Assembly: GCA_027457205.1 (NCBI GenBank)
Contig: DAIDTM010000051.1
Coordinates: 1-16,833, forward strand
Length of the DNA: 16,833 bases
Reading direction: 5' to 3'
From: Anaerolineae bacterium
Lineage (GTDB): Bacteria > Chloroflexota > Anaerolineae > UBA4142
In this document: one piece after another, positions 1 to 6,275 of the stretch
Layout of the letters: each line of letters begins with the position of its first letter
How positions within the stretch are numbered: the stretch's first letter is position 1
Notes under the pieces: generated by a model
Seen by the model: only the letters and a program-made list of their open reading frames with translations
Told to the model about the DNA's origin: nothing
The model's database searches: none
Program-made: the position numbers and the translations under genes

Positions 1-181
1 CGCGATGTGCGTGCCCCATTCCGCCGACCTCCTTCGCGCTGATCAAGCCGAACAGTCCGGCGCGCGCGAGCGCGTCGACGCCAGCGCGCGGAAATTCCGC
101 GTTCTGATCGACCAGCGGCGCGGCAGGCGCGACGACATCGGTTACAACTTTTTCAAGCGTATTGATGTATTCCTCAGGCAT
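1..181 (-). CDS. Acyl-CoA dehydrogenase, N-terminal fragment (cut by window edge)
   Basis: Only the first 60 residues are in the window; the gene runs off the left edge. Members of this family are FAD flavoenzymes that introduce a 2,3-double bond into acyl-CoA thioesters. The visible part has the helical N-terminal domain pattern: a start at MPEEYINTLEKVV, an 'FPRAGVDALARAGLFGL' segment around residues 34-50, and 'ISAKEVGGMG' at about 51-60, which corresponds to the usual 'PeeyGGxG' turn. The ATG at 179-181 is preceded by GGAGAG about five bases upstream on the minus strand, which fixes the start. The substrate cannot be told from this part. The gene lies downstream of the radical SAM gene in the same direction, with an inverted heptamer element filling most of the 80-base gap, so co-transcription is uncertain. 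Family assignment is by recalled motif. Confidence 0.8.
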   Translation of the reverse strand, partial: MPEEYINTLEKVVTDVVAPAAPLVDQNAEFPRAGVDALARAGLFGLISAKEVGGMGHAHR

Positions 182-198
182 TAGCTCTCCTTCGATTT

Positions 199-259
199 GA
201 CGGAGGACGGATGACCGAAGACGGAAGACATCCGGCGTCCGTCTTTCGTCCTCCGTCGG
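199..259. repeat. Inverted heptamer repeat element A
   Basis: This element fills the gap between the radical SAM stop and the acyl-CoA dehydrogenase start. On the plus strand it reads as consecutive 7-base units. The left half has GACGGAG (199), GACGGAT (206), GACCGAA (213) and GACGGAA (220). After a centre near 227-240 the right half has GTCTTTC (241) and GTCCTCC (248), then GTCGG. The outer arms GACGGAGGACG and CGTCCTCCGTC are exact reverse complements, so transcripts of either strand could fold into a hairpin. All units keep one 7-base register through the centre. There is no T-tract, so it does not look like a standard terminator. Confidence 0.8.
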
Positions 260-261
260 TT

Positions 262-1359
262 TTACAAACTCCAATGCACGCCGCAGCCCTTGCAGGGTGC
301 CGGCGGAGCGTCGCTCAACAATTCCGCGCGCCATTTTTGGTAACGTTCATCGTTCCACAGTTTCTGAAAGTCTTGCTTGAACAGATTGCCCATCTTCAAA
401 CTTTCGTAATCTGTCGTCGCGAACGGGCTGATGCAGCACGGCAGGCAGTTGCCATTCGCGGTCACGTACGCCGTCGTCCACGGTCGCAAGCACGGCAGCC
501 ACGGGCGCGGATCGGCGCGCTGTGACGCCGCGAGACTCTGACGCGGATCGGTCGCGCCGGACGAGCGGAGCGTGACGCCCAGCTCGCGCGCGATGGTTTC
601 CGCCTCCGCGATCATTCGATCCACCGTCGCGTCAAAATCGTCGAAAAGCGCGTGACCGCGCTCCATCAAGCCGGGCGGATTCGCGCTGTCGAGATAGTAG
701 ACCATCCGCTGCAAGTACACTTCGCGGCCGCCCACGCGCGCGGCGAGCCGCACCAGGTCGGGCAATTCGCCGATATTCTCGCGCATCCCGGTCATCCAGA
801 TCGAGACGCGCGGCGCGGAGGCGTTCAGTTCGCGCTGCCGCGCGGTAAAGCGTTCGAGGTTCTCCACGATCTTGTGGAGCAGCGGCGCGCCGCGAATCCG
901 CGCGTACGTTTTCGGATTCGCGCCGTCGATCGAAACGCGCATTTCGTCCAAGCCGCTCGCGATCAACTTGCGCCCCCACGCTTCGCTGAGCAGCGTCGCG
1001 TTGGAGTTGAAGAGGACGGTAACATTGCGCGCCTTGAGGTATTCGATCATCCGCGCGAGCTCTTGGTTCATCAGCGGCTCGCCGATGCCATGCAGCACCG
1101 CGCGTTGCATCTCCGGGAATTGCTCGACGATGCGGAGGAAATTTTCCCAGGACAGGGTTTGGGGCGGTTCGTACGTGACGAACGTGCGCGGGCAGGTCTC
1201 GCACAGGAGGTTGCAATGGTTCGTAACTTCGATGAACACAACGCGCGGCAAGTGGACAGCGATTGCGCCGCGCGCGTTCGGATCGACAAAGGTATACGCG
1301 GCAGGTAAACTGGCTAAGGTGTCGCGTGGAACGTTTAGGACCATTGGCGACTGAACCAT
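262..1359 (-). CDS. Radical SAM protein with SPASM-like C-terminal cysteines
   Basis: A protein of 365 residues from the chosen start. Radical SAM enzymes use a [4Fe-4S] cluster to split S-adenosylmethionine and start radical chemistry. The cluster motif CxxxCxxC is at Cys49, Cys53 and Cys56 (context 'IEVTNHCNLLCETC'). The GE motif region follows ('LHGIGEPLMN'), then 'VLFNSNATLL' and 'EMRVSIDGA', typical of the barrel strands. The C-terminal part has further cysteines at 290, 305, 308, 309, 356 and 359, a SPASM/twitch-like arrangement that probably binds auxiliary Fe-S clusters. The start is taken as the ATG at 1357-1359, because AAAGGAG lies five bases before it. An upstream in-frame ATG at 1384-1386 falls inside a TATAAT box and has no ribosome site. 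The substrate is unknown; MoaA/PqqE/NirJ-type relatives modify peptides, cofactors or sugars. It appears to be its own transcription unit, lying after a terminator. Confidence 0.85.
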   Translation of the reverse strand: MVQSPMVLNVPRDTLASLPAAYTFVDPNARGAIAVHLPRVVFIEVTNHCNLLCETCPRTFVTYEPPQTLSWENFLRIVEQFPEMQRAVLHGIGEPLMNQELARMIEYLKARNVTVLFNSNATLLSEAWGRKLIASGLDEMRVSIDGANPKTYARIRGAPLLHKIVENLERFTARQRELNASAPRVSIWMTGMRENIGELPDLVRLAARVGGREVYLQRMVYYLDSANPPGLMERGHALFDDFDATVDRMIAEAETIARELGVTLRSSGATDPRQSLAASQRADPRPWLPCLRPWTTAYVTANGNCLPCCISPFATTDYESLKMGNLFKQDFQKLWNDERYQKWRAELLSDAPPAPCKGCGVHWSL

Positions 1360-1384
1360 CCCGGCTCCTTTCTCGAACGCGTTC

Positions 1385-1390
1385 ATTATA
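1385..1390 (-). promoter_or_regulatory. Likely -10 box (TATAAT) for the radical SAM gene
   Basis: A perfect TATAAT on the minus strand sits 26 bases before the preferred ATG. It would start transcription near 1377-1378 and leave a leader of about 18 bases that just contains the AAAGGAG ribosome site. At 17-base spacing the -35 position reads ATACCT, a poor match, but the upstream stretch 1411-1440 is strongly AT-rich for this genome. The terminator of the preceding gene lies immediately upstream, so a promoter is expected here. Confidence 0.5.
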
Positions 1391-1440
1391 GCCGAGATAC
1401 ATTTCGGAGGTATAAAGAAATTCTAAAAAATAGATTACGC

Positions 1441-1486
1441 AAAATCAAAACGCGGCAGCATCGGTCGGATTGGACCGCGCTGCCGC
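1441..1486 (-). terminator. Intrinsic terminator after the S41 protease gene
   Basis: On the minus strand, GCGGCAGC (1479-1486) pairs with GCTGCCGC (1452-1459). An inner five-pair stem CGGTC/GACCG follows after a small internal loop. Downstream comes a T-rich run, TTTTGATTTT, at 1441-1450. It lies 33 bases past the S41 stop codon and before the radical SAM promoter, which fits the end of the envelope operon. Confidence 0.75.
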
Positions 1487-1518
1487 TTCCGAATGTCGAA
1501 CTTTTTTGTGCCTGCCGC

Positions 1519-2817
1519 TCAGGGCGATACGTTCGCCGGCACGCGAAGCGAGTCCGCCCCGCGCGTGGCATTGGCATGCAGCGGGACCAGCGTGTTGATC
1601 GCGTCCAGCAATTGCTGATCGCCGCTTGCCTGCACCTGCGCGGCGGTCATCGACTGCTCCATATCCGGCGTCACCGGCGCGACTCCCGCCGGCAAAGCAA
1701 CCACCTGATCGGGCGTGATGCCCTTGTGCCAGATGACGCGCCCGTTCGGCGTCAGCCATTCTTCCGTCGCGAGCAGCAGCGCCGAGCCGTCCGGCAGCCC
1801 GAACTGATTCAGCACGGTGCCGGTGCCAAAGGTCGTCTCGCCGATCAACGTCGCGCGGTGCGCGTCTTGCAGCGCGCCGGCGACAATTTCCGACGCGCTG
1901 GCGGTGCCATTGTTGACCAAGACCACCATCGGCAGATCGGTCACCGGACGACCGGTTTCCACGCCGACCGGTGTAATTTTTCCTTGCGCGTCTTTTTCCA
2001 ATAACACATTGCCGCTCTTGAGAAATTGGCTGTCGGTATTCACGGCTTCATCCAGCAAGCCGCCGGGGTCGTTCCGCAGATCCAACACGATGCCGGTCAA
2101 TCCCTGCTGCTTGATCTCTGCCAATGCCTTTTGCAATTCCTGACTGACGCCCTGACTGAATGCGGCGATGCGAACATCGGCGATCGTCGTGCCAGGCACG
2201 CGCTGCCAGGTGACATTTTGCAGGGCGATCTTGGCGCGCGTCAGCGTATAGTCCGTAGACTGCCCGGTCTGCGGATCGAGAATCGTCAAGGTGACCGTCG
2301 TGCCGGCGGGACCCAGAATGCGCTGGACGACTTGATCGAGCGGCAAGCCAGAAATGTCCGCGCCGTTGACCTTGAGAATCATTTCGCCGGCGCGCAGCCC
2401 GGCGTGCTGCGCCGGCGAGCCGTCGATCGGCGCGATGATGACGACATGTCCGTCTTTCGTTTGCACTTCGAGACCGACGCCTTCAAATTCGCCTTGCGTA
2501 AAATTGTTTTCTTGCTTCAACATCTGGGGCGTGAGAAACGTGCTGTGTCCCGTGTCGCCGAGCGCGTTTACCATTCCGCTGATCGCGCCGTAGGTCAGCG
2601 GCTGCGATTGCACCGCGGCGCGATCGACGTACTCGCGATTGATGGTGTTCCACGCGTCCTGGATGAGCGAAAAGTTGGGCGTGTTGCTCGACGCGGGACT
2701 CGGTTGAGCATACGCGACCAGAGCGAATCGGTCGAGCACAACGCCGCCCGTCGCGCCAATGCTTAACGTCAGCGCGAACGCGACGACCAACGCCAGAATA
2801 CGCAGTTTTGATTTCAC
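1519..2817 (-). CDS. S41 family (CtpA-like) carboxy-terminal processing protease, catalytic Lys position is Thr
   Basis: 432 residues from the chosen start. S41 proteases clip C-termini of exported proteins with a Ser/Lys dyad. Residues 5-25 form one hydrophobic anchor or signal segment, so the body is probably outside the cytoplasmic membrane. A PDZ domain follows (about 113-185, 'FEGVGLEVQ ... GEMILKVNGADISGL'), then the protease core (about 205-375, 'GIVLDLRNDPGGLLDEAV', 'NNGTASASEI'). Ser307 matches the nucleophile. The Lys is normally 25 residues later, in 'TFGKGTV'; here residue 332 is Thr in 'TFGTGTV' (codon ACC). The protein may therefore be inactive or use another base. The start is the GTG at 2815-2817 after GGAGG with a four-base gap. 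A longer reading from an ATG at 2929-2931 would run through a hairpin and put 38 polar residues before the membrane segment, so it was rejected. It is the last gene before the terminator. Confidence 0.88.
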   Translation of the reverse strand: MKSKLRILALVVAFALTLSIGATGGVVLDRFALVAYAQPSPASSNTPNFSLIQDAWNTINREYVDRAAVQSQPLTYGAISGMVNALGDTGHSTFLTPQMLKQENNFTQGEFEGVGLEVQTKDGHVVIIAPIDGSPAQHAGLRAGEMILKVNGADISGLPLDQVVQRILGPAGTTVTLTILDPQTGQSTDYTLTRAKIALQNVTWQRVPGTTIADVRIAAFSQGVSQELQKALAEIKQQGLTGIVLDLRNDPGGLLDEAVNTDSQFLKSGNVLLEKDAQGKITPVGVETGRPVTDLPMVVLVNNGTASASEIVAGALQDAHRATLIGETTFGTGTVLNQFGLPDGSALLLATEEWLTPNGRVIWHKGITPDQVVALPAGVAPVTPDMEQSMTAAQVQASGDQQLLDAINTLVPLHANATRGADSLRVPANVSP

Positions 2818-2844
2818 AATGCCTCCGACGCGCCTGCAATCTAA

Positions 2845-2910
2845 CGCCGAGAGGAGAGTCGCTGAAGCGAGACAGGGGAAAGACTCCTTCAGCCACTCCG
2901 CCTCTCGGCG
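2845..2910 (-). promoter_or_regulatory. Long stem-loop in the leader of the S41 protease gene
   Basis: The arms CGCCGAGAGG (2845-2854) and CCTCTCGGCG (2901-2910) are perfectly complementary. After a small internal loop there are three pairs (AGT/ACT), one mismatch, and seven pairs GCTGAAG (2861-2867) with CTTCAGC (2887-2893), closing a 19-base loop. This gives about 20 pairs in the 123-base gap between the permease stop and the GTG start. There is no T-run after either arm, so it is not an ordinary terminator. Possible roles are an attenuator, an RNA processing or stability element, or an inserted palindrome. A TATGAT sequence at 2927-2932 on the minus strand could be a weak -10 box upstream of it, but no convincing -35 is present. 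Confidence 0.6.
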
Positions 2911-2940
2911 CGATGGTGCGTTACTAATCATACGTTTCCA

Positions 2941-3876
2941 TCACAACGAACGGATTTCCTGCGTCATAAACCGAATATAGGCAATGGCGAAGCAAATCGC
3001 CATCAGCGCGAGCAACCCCACCACTTGGGGCCACACGAGCAAGAGACTTTGCGCCAGCGGCAACGGATTGGGCACGAGACCGATGACATCCTGGAGCAAG
3101 ATCGGTCCGAGCGTACGTACTTGCGGCATCAAGATGGCGATGGTCGCTTCCTGAAACAAGGTATTCGGCGAGACCCGCGCGAGCATATCGCGCAGTTGCG
3201 TCGTCTGGAGGATCGCGTTCGGATCCAGTGCGGTATTTGCCGAACTCACTGCGTTCGCAATCGAGTCGGCGATCATCGAGACGAAGAACGTGAAAAAGAT
3301 CCAGGATGCGATGCCCGCCAGTGCCGCCGTCGCGGTGTTGCGAAGCAGCACGGAAAATGTCGTCGCCAGCGCAAGCCAAAAGCCGACGTAGAGGATGCAC
3401 ACGATCAGAAAGGCGATGACGCGCAGCAGTTCTTCCGTCGATGGAATGATCGCCAGGATCCAGATGCCCAGCGCCGAAACGATCACGACGATACTTGCCA
3501 GCATGATCGCCACCGTCGTGAGGGCGGCGAGGAATTTGCCGTTCACCACTGCGTCGCGATAGATCGGTTGCGCCAGCAAGCGGCTCAACGTGCCGCGATT
3601 CTGTTCGCCGTTGATCGAATCGAACGCCAGCGCCAAGCCGACGAGAGGACCGAGAAAACTGATGAACGTGAAGAACGGCGGCAACGGTCCGCTCGGCGTA
3701 GTGAACATCAACAGAAAGACATTTTGCGAACTGGACACCTGATCGCGGATGGACTGCGCGGCGACATAGACCGACGACAGCCCGGCGAACAGGATCAAGA
3801 TGAAGAGAATGATAAAGCGGCGGCTTCCCAGATGGTCCGCCAGTTCTTTGCGATACACCGCGGCAAGTCCGCGCAT
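2941..3876 (-). CDS. ABC-2 type transporter permease subunit
   Basis: 311 residues with about six hydrophobic membrane segments. The N-terminus 'RGLAAVYRKELADHLGSRRFIILFILILF' is the amphipathic helix plus first membrane helix typical of the ABC-2/NosY-like family. A large extracytoplasmic loop (about residues 40-75) follows, then 'DSINGEQNRGTLSRLLAQPIYRDAVVNGKFLA', the cytosolic coupling region conserved in the family. Four or more helices fill the rest up to 'LLALMAICFAIAYIRF'. The start is well set by GGAGGTGA five bases before the ATG. It should form the membrane channel for the ATPase encoded just upstream; the gap between the two is 164 bases and holds a repeat element. Homologues export drugs, lipids or peptides, or assist cofactor assembly. 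Nothing here shows the substrate. Confidence 0.85.
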   Translation of the reverse strand: MRGLAAVYRKELADHLGSRRFIILFILILFAGLSSVYVAAQSIRDQVSSSQNVFLLMFTTPSGPLPPFFTFISFLGPLVGLALAFDSINGEQNRGTLSRLLAQPIYRDAVVNGKFLAALTTVAIMLASIVVIVSALGIWILAIIPSTEELLRVIAFLIVCILYVGFWLALATTFSVLLRNTATAALAGIASWIFFTFFVSMIADSIANAVSSANTALDPNAILQTTQLRDMLARVSPNTLFQEATIAILMPQVRTLGPILLQDVIGLVPNPLPLAQSLLLVWPQVVGLLALMAICFAIAYIRFMTQEIRSL

Positions 3877-3933
3877 AGAATCACCTCCGACCTATCGCTT
3901 CCGAAATGAAATCTTTGCTTTCTCGGCAAAGAA

Positions 3934-4018
3934 ATCTGTCCACAAAGTTCACAAAGATCACGAAGGAAAAACGGGAGCTTTTCGTGTGGTTTGGTGTTCT
4001 TCGTGGATGATCTGTCCA
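3934..4018. repeat. Inverted 9-mer repeat element B, flanked by a 9-bp direct repeat
   Basis: This lies between the ABC ATPase and permease genes. The plus strand has three 9-base units, CACAAAGTT (3941), CACAAAGAT (3950) and CACGAAGGA (3959). They are followed by inverted versions such as CTTTTCGTG (3978) and CTTCGTGGA (3999). Arms CACGAAG and CTTCGTG are reverse complements. The block is bracketed by identical ATCTGTCCA at 3934-3942 and 4010-4018, which looks like a target-site duplication. No open reading frame is seen in it. Just outside, CTTTGC and GCAAAG (3913-3931) form a small separate hairpin. Confidence 0.7.
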
Positions 4019-4040
4019 GATTGGTTTCGGCTCGTGCGAG

Positions 4041-5030
4041 TTAGGTCTGAAAGTATTTCAAGTAGATTTCTTCCAAGCCGTAATCGCGTTGACGCAGATG
4101 GAAGAGCGACCAGCCGCGATCCGTCACCGCGCGCGCAATCGCCGGGCGTACATCGACGGTCGCGCGCACGCGCCAGTACTCCGCGTCGCGCTCGACGCCG
4201 ACAACGCCGGGGATTTTTCGTAGCAGCTCGCCTAGTTCCGCGCCGTTCGGTTCGGCGCTCACTTCCAGAGTGCGGATCCCGCCGGCAAGGCGCTCCGCCA
4301 ATTGACTAATCGAGCCGTGTGCGATCAATTTGCCTTTGACGAAAATGCCGACGCGCGAGCAGATTCGCTGCACTTGCTGCAACTGGTGCGACGACAGCAA
4401 CACCGTCAACTGCTCCTCCTCCGTCATCGCGCGGATGAGATCGAGCAGTTGATTGACCGCTTCCGGGTCCAAGCCAAGCGTTGGCTCGTCGAGGATCACG
4501 AGACGCGGCTTTTTGATGAGCACGTCCGCAATGCCGAGCCGCTGGCGCATCCCGTGCGACAACTGGCTGACGGGTTTGCTCGCTACCGCGTCCAGTCCCA
4601 CGCGCTCCAGCGCCCACGCGCCGCGTCGTTTGGACTCGGCGTACGATAGCCCATTGAGATCGGCAGTGTAGTACAAATTCTCGCGCGCCGATAGGTCGTC
4701 GTACAGCGCCACGCGCTCCGGCAAATAGCCCACGCGCCGCTTGACCTCGATGGGTTGGCGCGCCGGATCATAGCCCAGGATTTTGACCGCGCCTTCGGTC
4801 GGATCGGTCATTCCCATCAGCATCAGGATCGTCGTCGTCTTACCTGCGCCATTGGGACCCAACAGCCCAAAGATTTCTCCTTCCGTCAACTGAAAGTTCA
4901 GGTGATCCACCGCGGTAAAATCGCCGTACCGCTTGACGAGGTCGCGCGTCTCCACGATGAGCGAAATGGATTCCGCCGGGCGCACGGACAATTGCGCGGT
5001 CTGTTCGTCGATCGGCAATACCTCCACCAT
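4041..5030 (-). CDS. ABC transporter ATP-binding protein (CcmA/NosF-like)
   Basis: 329 residues. It hydrolyses ATP in the cytoplasm to drive the ABC-2 permease encoded next. Walker A is GPNGAGKTT at 58-66 (Lys64). The Q-loop position has the 'GYLPE' variant (101-105) common in this subfamily. The signature is LSHGMRQ (157-163) in place of LSGGQ. Walker B is LVILDE (177-182), and the H-loop His is His216 in 'LLSSHQL'. A C-terminal extension of roughly 90 residues (about 240-329) follows, as is usual for exporters of this group. The start is the ATG at 5028-5030; GGAGGT lies seven bases upstream, inside the last codons of the preceding gene, whose stop is only five bases away. That spacing implies translational coupling. 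A longer frame up to 5117 would begin inside the neighbouring gene and was rejected. The substrate is unknown. Confidence 0.92.
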   Translation of the reverse strand: MVEVLPIDEQTAQLSVRPAESISLIVETRDLVKRYGDFTAVDHLNFQLTEGEIFGLLGPNGAGKTTTILMLMGMTDPTEGAVKILGYDPARQPIEVKRRVGYLPERVALYDDLSARENLYYTADLNGLSYAESKRRGAWALERVGLDAVASKPVSQLSHGMRQRLGIADVLIKKPRLVILDEPTLGLDPEAVNQLLDLIRAMTEEEQLTVLLSSHQLQQVQRICSRVGIFVKGKLIAHGSISQLAERLAGGIRTLEVSAEPNGAELGELLRKIPGVVGVERDAEYWRVRATVDVRPAIARAVTDRGWSLFHLRQRDYGLEEIYLKYFQT

Positions 5031-5035
5031 CGCTT

Positions 5036-6217
5036 TTACCTCCGACTGTAGCGCGCAAAGACCAGTCCCAGCCCGACCACGACGACGGCGATTGCGCCGA
5101 CCGCTACCCAGCCCCACGTCGTGGGAGTTTCGACCGTCACGCGAATATCTTTGCTATCCGACGCCGAACCACTCGACGCGGTCAGCGTCACCATATAATC
5201 GCCGGCGAGTGCACGCGTGCCCGGCTGGATGCTCGCATTCACTTGTGCAGTTTGTCCCACTGGCAAACTGTCGATCGTGCTCGGCGTCAGCGTGACATTC
5301 CAGCCGCTGGGCGTGGATGCGGAGAGGGAGACATTTTGCAGCGGCGCGGAGCCGCTGTTCTTGATAATGAGCGGCAAGCTGGTCGTCGCATCAACGGTGG
5401 GGTGGGTGTTGAGCTGCCCGCTCGACGTCGTCAGACTCAACGCCGGATTGCCGATCACGACCACCGACAGCGGAATTTGCGCCGTGTCGCCGCCCGCTGT
5501 CGCGCGAACCGTGACCGGGTAGCGTCCCGCTGGCGTGGAATGCGGCGGCGTCACATCCAATTCCATACTTTGGTTGCTGCCACTCTTTAGACTGATCGCG
5601 GACACCTGCGTCGATTCGTACGACGGTTTGAGCGTCGCTTGCCAATTCGGCGGCACCGTCGTGGCAAAGTTGATCGTGCGATCCTGGCTGGAATTGTTGG
5701 TGATACTGAAGGTGAAACTAAAGGAACTGTCGGCTTGTCCGCTCAAATCCGGATACGACGTGGTGAGCGTCAAACCGCCTTGGCTAGACCTGGGTTGCAG
5801 CGTCACCGTCACGCTCACGTTGTTCATCGCCGTCCCATCCTGATTGACGGCTTGGACGTTAAAGACATAGTCCTGCGTCTTGGCATCCGCCGGCGGTGTG
5901 ACCTGAAGATCGACCGAACGCGAAGAATTCGGATCGACGGTCACCTGGCGCAGCGTAAAGCCGCCGCTCTGGAACGTCGGCTTCCAATCGGCGGGACCAT
6001 TCACTTTAAGGTCGAGCACTTGCCACGCCTGGGTCTTGTTCGTCAAGTTGACCGAAAACGTGAGCGGACTGCCGACGGTAGCAATCACCGCCGGATAATC
6101 CGTCGAGAGTACGACCGGCGTGGCAACGGCGGGCGTATCGCCCAGCGCGATGCCGGGCATCAAGCCGAAGAGCAGCATCAGCGTACTCACGGTTATAGCC
6201 AATCGGACGCGTTTCAT
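5036..6217 (-). CDS. Membrane-anchored surface protein with three NEW3-like domains
   Basis: 393 residues. There is an N-terminal signal peptide ('MKRVRLAITVSTLMLLFGLMPGIALG', likely cut near residue 26), then three beta-sandwich repeats at about 45-145, 165-255 and 270-365. Each repeat has a 'NxxNxS/T...W.v.l.p' core and ends in a 'PP..a..G.Y.v.v.A' strand; examples are 'VTPPADAKTQDY', 'VTPPHSTPAGRYPV' and 'IQPGTRALAGDYMV'. A C-terminal membrane helix (about 368-388) ends with Arg-Tyr-Ser-Arg-Arg, so the body faces outside. NEW3-type domains were first noted next to carbohydrate-active enzymes, and proteins like this are often encoded beside ABC-2 exporters. Here the ATPase starts five bases after the stop, so a role as an accessory subunit of that transporter is inferred. 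The start has GGAGGT eleven bases upstream, slightly far. No enzymatic motif is visible. Confidence 0.8.
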   Translation of the reverse strand: MKRVRLAITVSTLMLLFGLMPGIALGDTPAVATPVVLSTDYPAVIATVGSPLTFSVNLTNKTQAWQVLDLKVNGPADWKPTFQSGGFTLRQVTVDPNSSRSVDLQVTPPADAKTQDYVFNVQAVNQDGTAMNNVSVTVTLQPRSSQGGLTLTTSYPDLSGQADSSFSFTFSITNNSSQDRTINFATTVPPNWQATLKPSYESTQVSAISLKSGSNQSMELDVTPPHSTPAGRYPVTVRATAGGDTAQIPLSVVVIGNPALSLTTSSGQLNTHPTVDATTSLPLIIKNSGSAPLQNVSLSASTPSGWNVTLTPSTIDSLPVGQTAQVNASIQPGTRALAGDYMVTLTASSGSASDSKDIRVTVETPTTWGWVAVGAIAVVVVGLGLVFARYSRR

Positions 6218-6275
6218 AATTCGACTTTACCTCCAGAGTGAAATAGAGTTGGTTCGAGCGCGCGAGGGCGCGGTT

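Noticed and set aside
2845..2910. tRNA-Ser-like sequence on the minus strand (GAGTGGCTGAAGG next to a 10-pair closing stem)
   Set aside because: The total length is only 66 bases, there is no anticodon arm and no GTTCGA T-loop, and the inner pairing forms one long hairpin rather than a cloverleaf.
2818..2931. 38-residue N-terminal extension of the S41 protease starting at an ATG at 2929-2931
   Set aside because: It would read through the hairpin, has only a weak GGAA ahead of it, and puts polar residues before the signal helix. GTG at 2817 has GGAGG.
3025..3909. Long plus-strand open frame of 294 codons opposite the ABC permease
   Set aside because: It is rich in Arg, Asp, Gln and His, the usual antisense composition in GC-rich DNA, and has no family motif. 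The minus-strand gene is convincing.
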